In this document: one piece after another, positions 1 to 6,185 of the stretch
Layout of the letters: each line of letters begins with the position of its first letter
How positions within the stretch are numbered: the stretch's first letter is position 1
Origin: Pseudomonadota bacterium
Lineage (GTDB): Bacteria; Pseudomonadota; Alphaproteobacteria; Rhizobiales; Xanthobacteraceae
Length of the DNA stretch: 16,999 nt
Direction: 5' to 3'
Assembly: GCA_023423415.1 (NCBI GenBank)
Contig: JAFAFP010000084.1
Location: forward strand, 1 to 16,999
Program-made: the position numbers and the translations under genes
Notes under the pieces: model-generated
The model's database searches: none
The model's input: the letters and a program-made list of their open reading frames with translations, nothing else
What the model was told of the DNA's origin: nothing

Positions 1-26
1 ACCTCTCCCCGCATGCGGGGAGAGGT
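1..26. repeat. GC-rich perfect palindrome behind aztA
   Basis: This is a perfect 26-bp inverted repeat: 13 bases (ACCTCTCCCCGCA) followed at once by their reverse complement. As RNA it folds into an 11-bp stem with a GCAT-type tetraloop. It lies 13 bp past the stop codon of the minus-strand ATPase gene, so it could end or attenuate that transcript, but no run of T follows it inside the window. The CCCCGC/GCGGGG core recurs at 14035-14061, which suggests a dispersed intergenic repeat family rather than a single-purpose terminator. It touches the window edge and may continue to the left. Confidence 0.75.
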
Positions 27-39
27 AAGAAGAATGAGG

Positions 40-774
40 TTACGCCGCGCATGCATGCGCCTGTTCGTCGAACGCTTCGCACATGCGTCGCGCTTTCAAG
101 AGATTGTCGGCGGTCAGCACGGAGCCAGTATCACCCCACGCGACCTTCTCGCGCGCAAGCAGCAGTGTTTCGGGGAAATTGGCGCGCACGAGATCCATGT
201 CATGCAGTGCAGCCAGAATGGTGCGGCCTTCCTTGTGCCAACCCTGAACCAGCGCAATCAGGTCGGCGGACGTCTTCGCATCGATCGCGTTGAATGGTTC
301 GTCGAGCACCACCAGGCGCGCATCCTGCAGCAGCAGCCGGGCGAACAACATGCGCTGCATCTGGCCACCGGACAGTGTGCCGATGGCGCGCCGTTCGAAT
401 CCGGTCAGCCCAACCGCAGCCATGGCGTGCTGGATTTTTCCGCGGTCCCTTTTGCCGATAGCGCCGAACAATCCTGTCCGGCGCCACAAGCCCATCGCGA
501 CAAGGTCATAGACGCTGATTGGAAAGGTCCGGTCAATCTCAGCCGCCTGCGGCAGATAGGCGATGTCGCGCGCCGACAAACCGTTCAGGTCAACGTGACC
601 AGACAGCGGCTTGATCGCGCCGACGATGCCCTTGAACAACGTCGATTTGCCGGCGCCATTCGGCCCGACCACCGCCAGCAACGCGCCCGGCGCAACCACG
701 CCGCTGAGATGATGAACGGCCGGGTGCCGATCGTAGCCCAGAGTCAGGTTTCGAAGCTGCAATTGCGCGGTCAT
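40..774 (-). CDS. aztA: Zinc ABC transporter ATP-binding protein (AztA/ZnuC type)
   Basis: This 244-residue cytoplasmic ATPase would power import of zinc through a membrane permease and a periplasmic binding protein. Walker A (GPNGAGKST) is at residues 37-45, the Q-loop (YLPQ) near 73-76, the ABC signature LSGGQ at 134-138, Walker B (LVVLDEP) at 154-160 and the switch histidine (LHD) at 191. Length and motif spacing are normal for the family. The ATG at 774 is chosen because it overlaps the stop of the upstream micropeptide gene by one base (TGATG), which implies translational coupling; longer readings only run through that gene in another frame. Zinc as substrate is inferred from the Zur-like operator upstream and the AztA-like sequence; manganese or another metal is the alternative. 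The permease and binding protein are not in the window and could lie to the left, beyond the palindrome at 1-26. Confidence 0.88.
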   Translation of the reverse strand: MTAQLQLRNLTLGYDRHPAVHHLSGVVAPGALLAVVGPNGAGKSTLFKGIVGAIKPLSGHVDLNGLSARDIAYLPQAAEIDRTFPISVYDLVAMGLWRRTGLFGAIGKRDRGKIQHAMAAVGLTGFERRAIGTLSGGQMQRMLFARLLLQDARLVVLDEPFNAIDAKTSADLIALVQGWHKEGRTILAALHDMDLVRANFPETLLLAREKVAWGDTGSVLTADNLLKARRMCEAFDEQAHACAA

Positions 775-935
775 CAATGCATCGCCCAATAAACCGCGAT
801 CCAGATCAGTGCGATCAGAGCCGACACAAAGGCCAGCCGCTCGATCGCAGACAGCCGCAGGATCGACGGCGTGATCGCCGCCGGGGGATGCGCGTGGCCA
901 GCGGGGTGATGGTGGTGGTGGTGATGTTCGCTCAT
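774..935 (-). CDS. Oligohistidine single-TM micropeptide, first gene of the zinc operon
   Basis: This 53-residue open frame starts with ATG at 935 and stops with TGA at 776-774, sharing one base with the aztA start. The N-terminus is MSE followed by seven consecutive histidines, then PAGHAHPP, giving nine histidines in the first 16 residues. Residues 33-51 form one hydrophobic helix (ending IWIAVYWAM), and the last residue is again histidine. A GAGAGG lies just upstream of the start. The design suggests a small membrane protein with a metal-binding tail, so a zinc buffer, sensor or accessory of the transporter is plausible, but I do not recognise a named family. Support comes from coupling to aztA, the promoter and Zur-like operator placed correctly for this start, and the coherent His-tail plus TM layout. 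A cobalt CbtB-like protein was considered, but the order of parts differs. Confidence 0.7.
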   Translation of the reverse strand: MSEHHHHHHHPAGHAHPPAAITPSILRLSAIERLAFVSALIALIWIAVYWAMH

Positions 936-965
936 GCCTCTCGCCGACCGCCTCGGTTAGCCTAT

Positions 966-980
966 TGTTATAGTATAACA
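966..980. promoter_or_regulatory. Zur-type operator
   Basis: TGTTATAGTATAACA is a perfect inverted repeat around a central G. On the minus strand it sits in GAAATGTTATACTATAACA, which matches the well-known Zur box pattern GAAATGTTATANTATAACATTTC over one full arm and most of the other. It overlaps the -10 element of the minus-strand promoter, so zinc-loaded Zur would block transcription of the micropeptide-aztA unit. Assignment to Zur rather than another Fur-family repressor is from consensus memory. Confidence 0.8.
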
Positions 981-994
981 TTTCGCGTTGCCAA
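967..994 (-). promoter_or_regulatory. Sigma70-like promoter of the zinc operon
   Basis: On the minus strand, TTGGCA (994-989) and TATAAC (972-967) are separated by 16 bases; each has one mismatch to the TTGACA/TATAAT consensus. Transcription would begin near 960, leaving a leader of about 25 nt before the micropeptide ATG at 935. The operator at 966-980 covers the -10 and part of the spacer, a classic arrangement for repression. Confidence 0.6.
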
Positions 995-1148
995 GGGACA
1001 ACGTTCAGGACAGGAACCGTCTCGGCAAACGCGAATTGGCACAAGCCCGGCACTCCACATCGGGTTTCGTTGCCAAATCGCGCCGGACGGGTTCATGGTG
1101 ACCTTGCATTTACCCGGCGCCTCGCCCGCCCCCATCCGGTCCGGAATT

Positions 1149-2075
1149 ATGACTGAACAGCGCACCCGTATCGTTTCCGTCGGCGAAGTCATGATCGAGA
1201 TGGCCCGCGGCTCCGACGGCCGTTTTAGTCAGGCTTGCGGCGGAGATACCTTCAATACCGCCGTCTATCTGGCCCGCCGGGGGCTACCAGTTACCTATGC
1301 CACCGCGCTCGGCGACGATCCCTATTCCGACCAGATCGTGGCTCTGGCCGCTGCCGAGAGCATTGCAACCGATCAGATCGTGCGCGTCCCCGGACGCGTG
1401 CCGGGCCTCTACCTCATCGAAACGGACAGCAAGGGCGAACGCAGCTTCCAGTATTGGCGCGACAGTGCGCCCGCGCGTGACCTATTCGAACTGCCGCAAT
1501 GGGCCGGCATCGCGGAGAGCATCATCGCTGCTCGCATCATCTATTTTTCCGGCATCACGCTGTCGCTGTACTCAAACACCGGCCTCGGCCGCTTCTTCGC
1601 CATTCTGGAGATGGCGCGGCAGGGTGGCGCAAAAGTGGTATTCGATAGCAATTACCGTCCACGCGCGTGGAAGGGCGATGTGCAGCGGACACGCCGGGTG
1701 TTCACCGAGGCGCTCAAACGCGTCGATATCGCGCTACCGACTTACGACGACGAAGCGTTGCTCTGGGGCGATCAATCGCCCGACGCGACAATCGAACGGC
1801 TACAGGCCTTTGGCATCGGCGAGATTGCGGTCAAGAACGGCCCCAATAGCGCAGTGGTGGCGACGGACAGCCAACGCGAGATCATCCCCGTCCCGGCGGT
1901 TGTCGTACCGATTGACACAACGGCCGCGGGCGACTGTTTCAACGCCGGTTATATGGCGGCACGTCTTGAGGAGGCCAATCCAGCGGATGCCGCATTGGCC
2001 GGACACCGCCTTGCGTCTGAAAAGATTCAGCATCGCGGCGCGATCATGCCGCGCACCGCACACGCGGTGCATTAA
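1149..2075 (+). CDS. kdgK: 2-keto-3-deoxygluconate kinase (PfkB/ribokinase family)
   Basis: This 308-residue cytoplasmic sugar kinase phosphorylates 2-keto-3-deoxygluconate to KDPG with ATP. The N-terminus IVSVGEVMIEM and the following GGDTFNTAVYLARRG are the substrate-binding signature of KDG kinases, and the C-terminal DTTAAGDCFNAGY carries the PfkB anion hole with catalytic base Asp262. Length is typical. The ATG at 1149 puts the first beta strand at its usual place; the open frame continues upstream through intergenic sequence that does not look coding, and the ribosome binding site is weak (CGGAA). KDPG made here is the substrate of Eda, encoded on the opposite strand 1 kb away, so the pair would serve sugar-acid (pectin or galacturonate type) breakdown. 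The stop codon is interlocked with that of the convergent permease gene in TTAA (2072-2075). A related PfkB sugar kinase is the alternative. Confidence 0.85.
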   Translation: MTEQRTRIVSVGEVMIEMARGSDGRFSQACGGDTFNTAVYLARRGLPVTYATALGDDPYSDQIVALAAAESIATDQIVRVPGRVPGLYLIETDSKGERSFQYWRDSAPARDLFELPQWAGIAESIIAARIIYFSGITLSLYSNTGLGRFFAILEMARQGGAKVVFDSNYRPRAWKGDVQRTRRVFTEALKRVDIALPTYDDEALLWGDQSPDATIERLQAFGIGEIAVKNGPNSAVVATDSQREIIPVPAVVVPIDTTAAGDCFNAGYMAARLEEANPADAALAGHRLASEKIQHRGAIMPRTAHAVH

Positions 2076-2569
2076 GGCTTGCTGAGCAGCATCGCCACCG
2101 CGGCCGCGATGAACGGCAACGGCAAGCTTGCGAGCACGCGCAACCATACGACACGCGCCGGCATGATCGGCAGTTCGTAGGAGAACAACCGCTGAAACGC
2201 ATACAGCGCCCAAGCGGTCGAATAAGCGATCACCTGAGGAGCACCCGCTCCCCCCTTCAATGCGGCGGCGCTGATCGCGAAGCCTACCACAGGACCGCCC
2301 GGCGTCGCTGCTCCGCCAATGATCGCGATCACAATTCCGAAGAAGCCCGATGAAGAACCAAGCCACTGCCCGACGAAATCGGGCGGCAAGGCCGCGGCAA
2401 TAAATCCCGATCCCAACACACCGATGGCGATGCGCGGCAGCAAGTGGACAAATTCCGACGTTCCGCTTTTTCCGCTTTCGCGAAACAGCGGCTTGCTCCG
2501 CCGCATCACGAGAAGTCCCAGCGCAACGACGATCAACCATAGGGCGATGGTGATGATGACATCGATCAC
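2072..2569 (-). CDS. Half-size membrane permease, second of a pair (UPF0718/ArsP-like)
   Basis: This 165-residue inner-membrane protein has about four to five hydrophobic segments: one at the N-terminus (residues 3-21), then LLPRIAIGVLGSGFIAAALP, a glycine-rich helix before PGGP, AISAAALKGGAGA, and a final LASLPLPFIAAAVAMLL. It is clearly paralogous to the protein encoded just upstream: both share LLPR, WLG-SG-GI, PGGP, a TxW segment, E-P and LPLP at the same spacing. The start is a GTG at 2569 that overlaps the upstream stop by four bases (GTGA). I read the pair as the two halves of a COG0701-type permease encoded separately. The substrate is unknown. The stop codon overlaps that of kdgK on the other strand. 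Confidence 0.75.
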   Translation of the reverse strand: MIDVIITIALWLIVVALGLLVMRRSKPLFRESGKSGTSEFVHLLPRIAIGVLGSGFIAAALPPDFVGQWLGSSSGFFGIVIAIIGGAATPGGPVVGFAISAAALKGGAGAPQVIAYSTAWALYAFQRLFSYELPIMPARVVWLRVLASLPLPFIAAAVAMLLSKP

Positions 2570-3129
2570 GACACCGGCGCCTTTGCCTTCAGGTGTTTTT
2601 CAATCGCGCGCACGCAAAGACCCGCGAAGATCGGAAGCGGCAATGCCGCAAGCCAACGCCAGGCAACGAAATCAAACCCGAGAAACGGCATCTCCCAGGT
2701 CACGATCCGGTTCAGTCCGAGCAACGTCCAACTGGTGATCAACGTAACGGCCGCCGCGATGTCGGCGCCCATGACGACAAACGCACCCGCAATCGGAAAG
2801 ATCGTAAACGGCCCGCCGGGAAAGATGATGCCGGCGAACGTCGCCAACAGAATGCCCTTCAAACCAGACTCCGCGCCGAGCCAGCGGCTGATCGTCTCGC
2901 GCGGCAGCAAGATAGTGAGAAAAGCAGCGGTCAGACAGCCTGCCAGAACTTTCGGCAGCATCGAAAGAAAGAGGTCGGTGTCGCTCCAGACGACTTCGAT
3001 AAATTTCGTCGCTCCGTCGCGCCAATAGACATAGGATGCCGAACTCGCGACGATGACAATCAGGACCGCAGTCGGCCAATCGATGGCACGGCGTTTGCGA
3101 CGTGCGGGTTGCGACGTCTCGGTGTCCAT
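2566..3129 (-). CDS. Half-size membrane permease, first of a pair (UPF0718/ArsP-like)
   Basis: This 187-residue protein has a basic cytoplasmic N-terminus (RRKRR, near residues 10-14) followed by a first membrane helix at about 18-35 and three to four further helices. The conserved segment FAGIIFPGGPFTIFPIAGAF resembles the helix-breaking core of UPF0718/ArsP_1 permeases, with PGGP in place of the cysteine motif of arsenical exporters, so arsenic transport is not indicated. The ATG at 3129 shares its A with the eda stop (TGATG); a GTG at 3132 is an alternative one codon earlier. With the next gene it probably forms a heteromeric transporter, since each protein alone is about half the usual family length. 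Its place behind eda suggests a link to sugar-acid metabolism, but that is inference from position only. Confidence 0.75.
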   Translation of the reverse strand: MDTETSQPARRKRRAIDWPTAVLIVIVASSASYVYWRDGATKFIEVVWSDTDLFLSMLPKVLAGCLTAAFLTILLPRETISRWLGAESGLKGILLATFAGIIFPGGPFTIFPIAGAFVVMGADIAAAVTLITSWTLLGLNRIVTWEMPFLGFDFVAWRWLAALPLPIFAGLCVRAIEKHLKAKAPVS

Positions 3130-3761
3130 CACTGCCGCAGCTTCGATGCCTCACGCGCGAGCGCAGTAATGCGAGCAAAATCGCCCGCTGCGACGGCGTC
3201 GCTCGGCGCAACCCATGAACCGCCAACCGCAACGACATTCGGCAAGGCCAGATAATCGCTGGCGTTGCTCATATCGATTCCACCGGTCGGGCAGAAGCTC
3301 AGGTGGGGCAGTGGCGCTGCGACCGATTTCAGCCATTTCGCGCCGCCAGACGCTTCGGCAGGGAAGAACTTCAGGAACGTGAAGCCAAGATCCGCCAGCA
3401 CCATCGCCTCGCTGACCGTCGCGCAGCCGGGGATGACGGGGATTTCAATTTCAGTGAACGTTTCGGCCAAAACGGCATTGGTGCCGGGGCTGACCAGAAA
3501 TTTGGCGCCGGCATCGATCGCGAACGCAGCGTCAACATGGCGCAGAACCGTACCAGCACCGACAATACACTCGGGCAGCTCTGCTGCGATGTCGGCAATC
3601 GCCGACAGCGCCGATTTGGTGCGCAGCGTCACTTCGATCACGTTCAGGCCGCCATCGCACAGGGCGCGCGCCAGCGGAACCGCCGCATCGACATTGTCGA
3701 TGGTCAGGACCGGAATGACGGGGGCGCGGGTCAGCAATGAGAAGGTGTCGGAATCGGACAT
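3129..3761 (-). CDS. eda: KDPG aldolase (2-dehydro-3-deoxyphosphogluconate aldolase)
   Basis: This 210-residue class I aldolase cleaves KDPG to pyruvate and glyceraldehyde-3-phosphate in the Entner-Doudoroff pathway. The Schiff-base lysine is Lys131 in FLKFFPAEASGG, and the catalytic glutamate is Glu43 in IEVTLRT. GAGTVL, SPGTN, PGCAT and the phosphate-binding GGI and VGGSW loops follow in normal order. The ATG at 3761 gives the usual family length; an ATG at 3773 and a TTG at 3797 would add 4 and 12 residues, and none has a strong ribosome binding site. It is the first gene of a minus-strand operon with the two half-permeases, with stop and start codons overlapping. It would use the product of the nearby kdgK kinase and also serve glucose breakdown if edd is elsewhere. 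Confidence 0.9.
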   Translation of the reverse strand: MSDSDTFSLLTRAPVIPVLTIDNVDAAVPLARALCDGGLNVIEVTLRTKSALSAIADIAAELPECIVGAGTVLRHVDAAFAIDAGAKFLVSPGTNAVLAETFTEIEIPVIPGCATVSEAMVLADLGFTFLKFFPAEASGGAKWLKSVAAPLPHLSFCPTGGIDMSNASDYLALPNVVAVGGSWVAPSDAVAAGDFARITALAREASKLRQ

Positions 3762-3857
3762 AACGGGAGACATGCCTGCGAAGCGGAAATGGTTCAAGTA
3801 ATGTCTGACCGTGGCGGTGCAGCATTGCGGCCGACGCAGGCCACAATCGCGGTCCCG

Positions 3858-4232
3858 TCAGGCAAAATTCCGGACCAGCCACAATCCGGCAAACAGGCCG
3901 CAGATCGATAAAATCACAGACCCGAGGACATAGAACGCGGCCAGCCCGACCTCTCCACGCTCATACAGCAGGGCAGTATCGAGCGAGAAGGCCGAGAAAG
4001 TGGTGTAGCCACCGAGGACGCCGGTGGTGAGAAACAGCCGCCAAGCCTGCGACGCATCCGTCTTGAAGGCGAACCAGCCCGCGATCAGCCCCATGACCAG
4101 CGAGCCGGTGACGTTGATGAAAAAAGTGCTCCAGGGAAAACTCAGCCCCAGCCAGCGACCGATCCCGACATTCAATCCGTGACGCAGCATCGCGCCGAGC
4201 CCGCCGCCGACAAAGACCAGAACATACCCCAT
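3858..4232 (-). CDS. crcB: Fluoride channel CrcB/Fluc
   Basis: This 124-residue inner-membrane protein matches the CrcB/Fluc family, dimeric channels that let fluoride leave the cell. The family signatures are all visible: an N-terminal glycine-rich helix (GGGLGAMLRH), FPWSTFFINVTGSLVMGLIAG with the pore asparagine, and GGYTTFSAFSLDT with the paired phenylalanines and the backbone sodium-site segment. Four membrane helices are expected, and the length is typical for the single-gene form. The ATG at 4232 has AGAGGGG about 11 bases upstream. It is divergent from bioF (115 bp apart) and lies 96 bp ahead of eda on the same strand, so a common transcript with eda is possible. I found no convincing fluoride riboswitch in front of it. 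Confidence 0.92.
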   Translation of the reverse strand: MGYVLVFVGGGLGAMLRHGLNVGIGRWLGLSFPWSTFFINVTGSLVMGLIAGWFAFKTDASQAWRLFLTTGVLGGYTTFSAFSLDTALLYERGEVGLAAFYVLGSVILSICGLFAGLWLVRNFA

Positions 4233-4347
4233 TGTTCGAGCGCCCCTCTGATCTCGGCTGCTGGCCGCAACCCTGCTCGGATACAGACCGTTATGGCGGA
4301 GTTTGCGGTTGCGTCCAACCGGCGCTTGGGGTCATGGTCCGGCCGCC

Positions 4348-5505
4348 ATGCTTTCTCTTGACCAATTCGCACGCGACAAGCTGAACGAACGGGCCGGGCA
4401 AAACTTGCGCCGGTCCATCATCGAGACAGCACCGGGCGATGGTATCCACGTCGTCCGAAACGGACGGACGCTGCTGTCCTTCTGCAGCAACGACTATCTC
4501 AATCTCAGCCAGCATCCGGCGGTGAAGCATGCCGCCGCGCAGGCCGCTGAAACATTCGGCGCAGGCGCGGGCGCATCCCGCCTCGTAACCGGCAGCCATC
4601 CGCTTTACACGCAACTCGAGCAGCGACTGGCACGGCTGAAGGGCGCAGAGGCGGCCTGCGTATTCGGCTCCGGTTATCTCGCCAATACCGGCATCATTCC
4701 GGCGCTGGCCGGTCGCGGCGATCTCATTCTCATCGACGAACTGGCACATGCCTCGATGTATGCCGGTGTCAAACTGAGCGGTGCGGAGACCAAAGTCTTC
4801 CGTCACAACGACGTTGCGCATCTGCAATCCCTCCTCGAGACCGACCGCGCGACTTGCAAGCATGCCTTGATCGTCACTGAAGGCGTGTTCTCGATGGACG
4901 GCGATCTGGCGCCGCTGCTGGAATTGTCGCAACTCGCCCAGCAATACGATGCCTGGCTGATGAGCGATGACGCGCACGGCATCGGCGTGCTCGGACAAGG
5001 CCGCGGCTCAGCCTTCGTCAGTTCGCCGCCGGCGATGATCCCGTTGCAGATGGGCACGTTGTCGAAAGCGATCGGCAGCTATGGCGGCTATCTGTGCGCA
5101 TCGCAGGACGTGATCGCGTTGATGCACAATCGCGCACGCACGCTTGTATATTCGACCGGACTGCCCGCGGCGGTCATCGCCGCTGCGATCGCAGCGCTCG
5201 ACATCATCGAAGCAGACCCGGACTATGCTGCGCTTCCCTTGCGCAAAGCCCGCGACTTCACGCGCGCGGCAAACCTACCATTTGCCGAAAGCCCTATCGT
5301 CCCGATCAAGATCGGCTCTGCGAAAGCAACGCTCAAGGCCGCACAAATGCTGGAAGATCAAGGCTTTCTCGTCGTTGCCATACGACCGCCGACCGTGCCG
5401 GATGGAACCGCAAGGCTCCGCGTGACATTCAATGCAGCACAGCCGGATGAAGACATCGCCCGGCTTGCTGATATCGTTCGCACGCACATTGTGGATCAGA
5501 CATGA
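4348..5505 (+). CDS. bioF: 8-amino-7-oxononanoate synthase (BioF)
   Basis: This 385-residue PLP enzyme condenses a pimeloyl thioester with L-alanine to form 8-amino-7-oxononanoate (KAPA), the first committed step in building the biotin rings. It shows the order of motifs of the alpha-oxoamine synthases: CSNDYLNLSQHP, GSGYLANTGI, DELAHASMY, TEGVFSMDGD, DDAHGIGVLG, and GTLSKAIGSYGGYL with the PLP lysine at Lys240. The ATG at 4348 is preferred because the family starts near MLSLDQF; the 15-residue extension to a TTG at 4303 looks non-coding. No strong ribosome binding site is visible. The last four bases overlap the bioD start (ATGA), so bioF and bioD are translationally coupled. It is divergent from crcB. 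Confidence 0.95.
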   Translation: MLSLDQFARDKLNERAGQNLRRSIIETAPGDGIHVVRNGRTLLSFCSNDYLNLSQHPAVKHAAAQAAETFGAGAGASRLVTGSHPLYTQLEQRLARLKGAEAACVFGSGYLANTGIIPALAGRGDLILIDELAHASMYAGVKLSGAETKVFRHNDVAHLQSLLETDRATCKHALIVTEGVFSMDGDLAPLLELSQLAQQYDAWLMSDDAHGIGVLGQGRGSAFVSSPPAMIPLQMGTLSKAIGSYGGYLCASQDVIALMHNRARTLVYSTGLPAAVIAAAIAALDIIEADPDYAALPLRKARDFTRAANLPFAESPIVPIKIGSAKATLKAAQMLEDQGFLVVAIRPPTVPDGTARLRVTFNAAQPDEDIARLADIVRTHIVDQT

Positions 5506-6185
5506 CAGCGATCTTCGTCACATCGACGGGCACGGACATCGGCAAGACCTTCGTCACTGCAGGGCTGATCCGTTTTTTGCGAAGCAAGAACAAAAGCGTC
5601 GATGCCATCAAGCCGCTGCTCAGCGGCTTCGATCCGGCGCGCGCCGGCGACAGCGATAGCGCTGTCCTGCTTCGCGCGCTCGGCTTGCCGTTGACCGACG
5701 AGGAGATCGAAGACATCTCCCCGTGGCGGTTCACCGCGCCGCTATCGCCCGACATGGCCGCGCATCATGAAGGCAAAGAGATCGATTTCGATCAGGTGTT
5801 GTCGTTCTGCGAAACGGCGATCGAGGAAACGGACGGCGCGCTGCTGATCGAAGGCGTTGGTGGCGTGATGGTGCCGCTCGATCAGAAGAACACGGTGCTC
5901 GACTGGATCGCCGATCTCAACATTCCCTGCATCCTTGTTGCCGGAAGCTATCTCGGCAGTATCAGTCATACTTTGACGGCGGCTCGCGTGTTGGACGATG
6001 AGGATTGCGACCTCGCGACCATCGTCGTGACTGAGACCGCGGGCAGCCATGTGCCGCTTTATGAAACGGTTGCCACCATCTCACGGTTCTTGCCCGGCAT
6101 CGACGTCATTGCATTGCCGAGGCTCGAGGTCGGCGCCGACCACCCGGCCTTCGAACAGATCGCCAAAAGCGCTGGATTGCTCTAG
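5502..6185 (+). CDS. bioD: Dethiobiotin synthetase (BioD)
   Basis: This 227-residue ATP-dependent enzyme closes the ureido ring of 7,8-diaminopelargonate with CO2 to give dethiobiotin. The P-loop GTDIGKT is at residues 10-16 (Lys15), followed by the substrate-binding AIKPLLSG segment, the APLSPDMAA loop and the IEGVGGVMVPL motif, all as in the BioD family. The start overlaps the bioF stop by four bases. The stop codon TAG (6183-6185) is interlocked with the TAG of the convergent bioA (6184-6182) in one CTAG, which leaves no space for a terminator between the two genes. Length is normal and there are no anomalies in the coding sequence. Confidence 0.94.
   Translation: MTAIFVTSTGTDIGKTFVTAGLIRFLRSKNKSVDAIKPLLSGFDPARAGDSDSAVLLRALGLPLTDEEIEDISPWRFTAPLSPDMAAHHEGKEIDFDQVLSFCETAIEETDGALLIEGVGGVMVPLDQKNTVLDWIADLNIPCILVAGSYLGSISHTLTAARVLDDEDCDLATIVVTETAGSHVPLYETVATISRFLPGIDVIALPRLEVGADHPAFEQIAKSAGLL

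Noticed and set aside
775..1053. A 93-residue N-terminal extension of the zinc ATPase
   Set aside because: The ABC domain starts at the ATG at 774; the extension is an out-of-frame reading of the His-rich micropeptide and the Zur promoter region.
2072..3129. The membrane protein pair as an arsenical exporter (ArsP)
   Set aside because: The cysteine motif of organoarsenical exporters is absent, replaced by PGGP, and no ars genes or ArsR-type site are nearby.
3762..3857. A long imperfect hairpin between crcB and eda (GACCG/CGGTC with an inner TGGC/GCCA)
   Set aside because: The pairing needs bulges and lacks a T run, and could arise by chance in GC-rich DNA, so it is not listed as a terminator.
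4233..4347. A possible fluoride riboswitch before crcB
   Set aside because: I could not find the conserved fluoride-aptamer core or its pseudoknot partners in the 115-bp leader; a covariance-model search would settle it.
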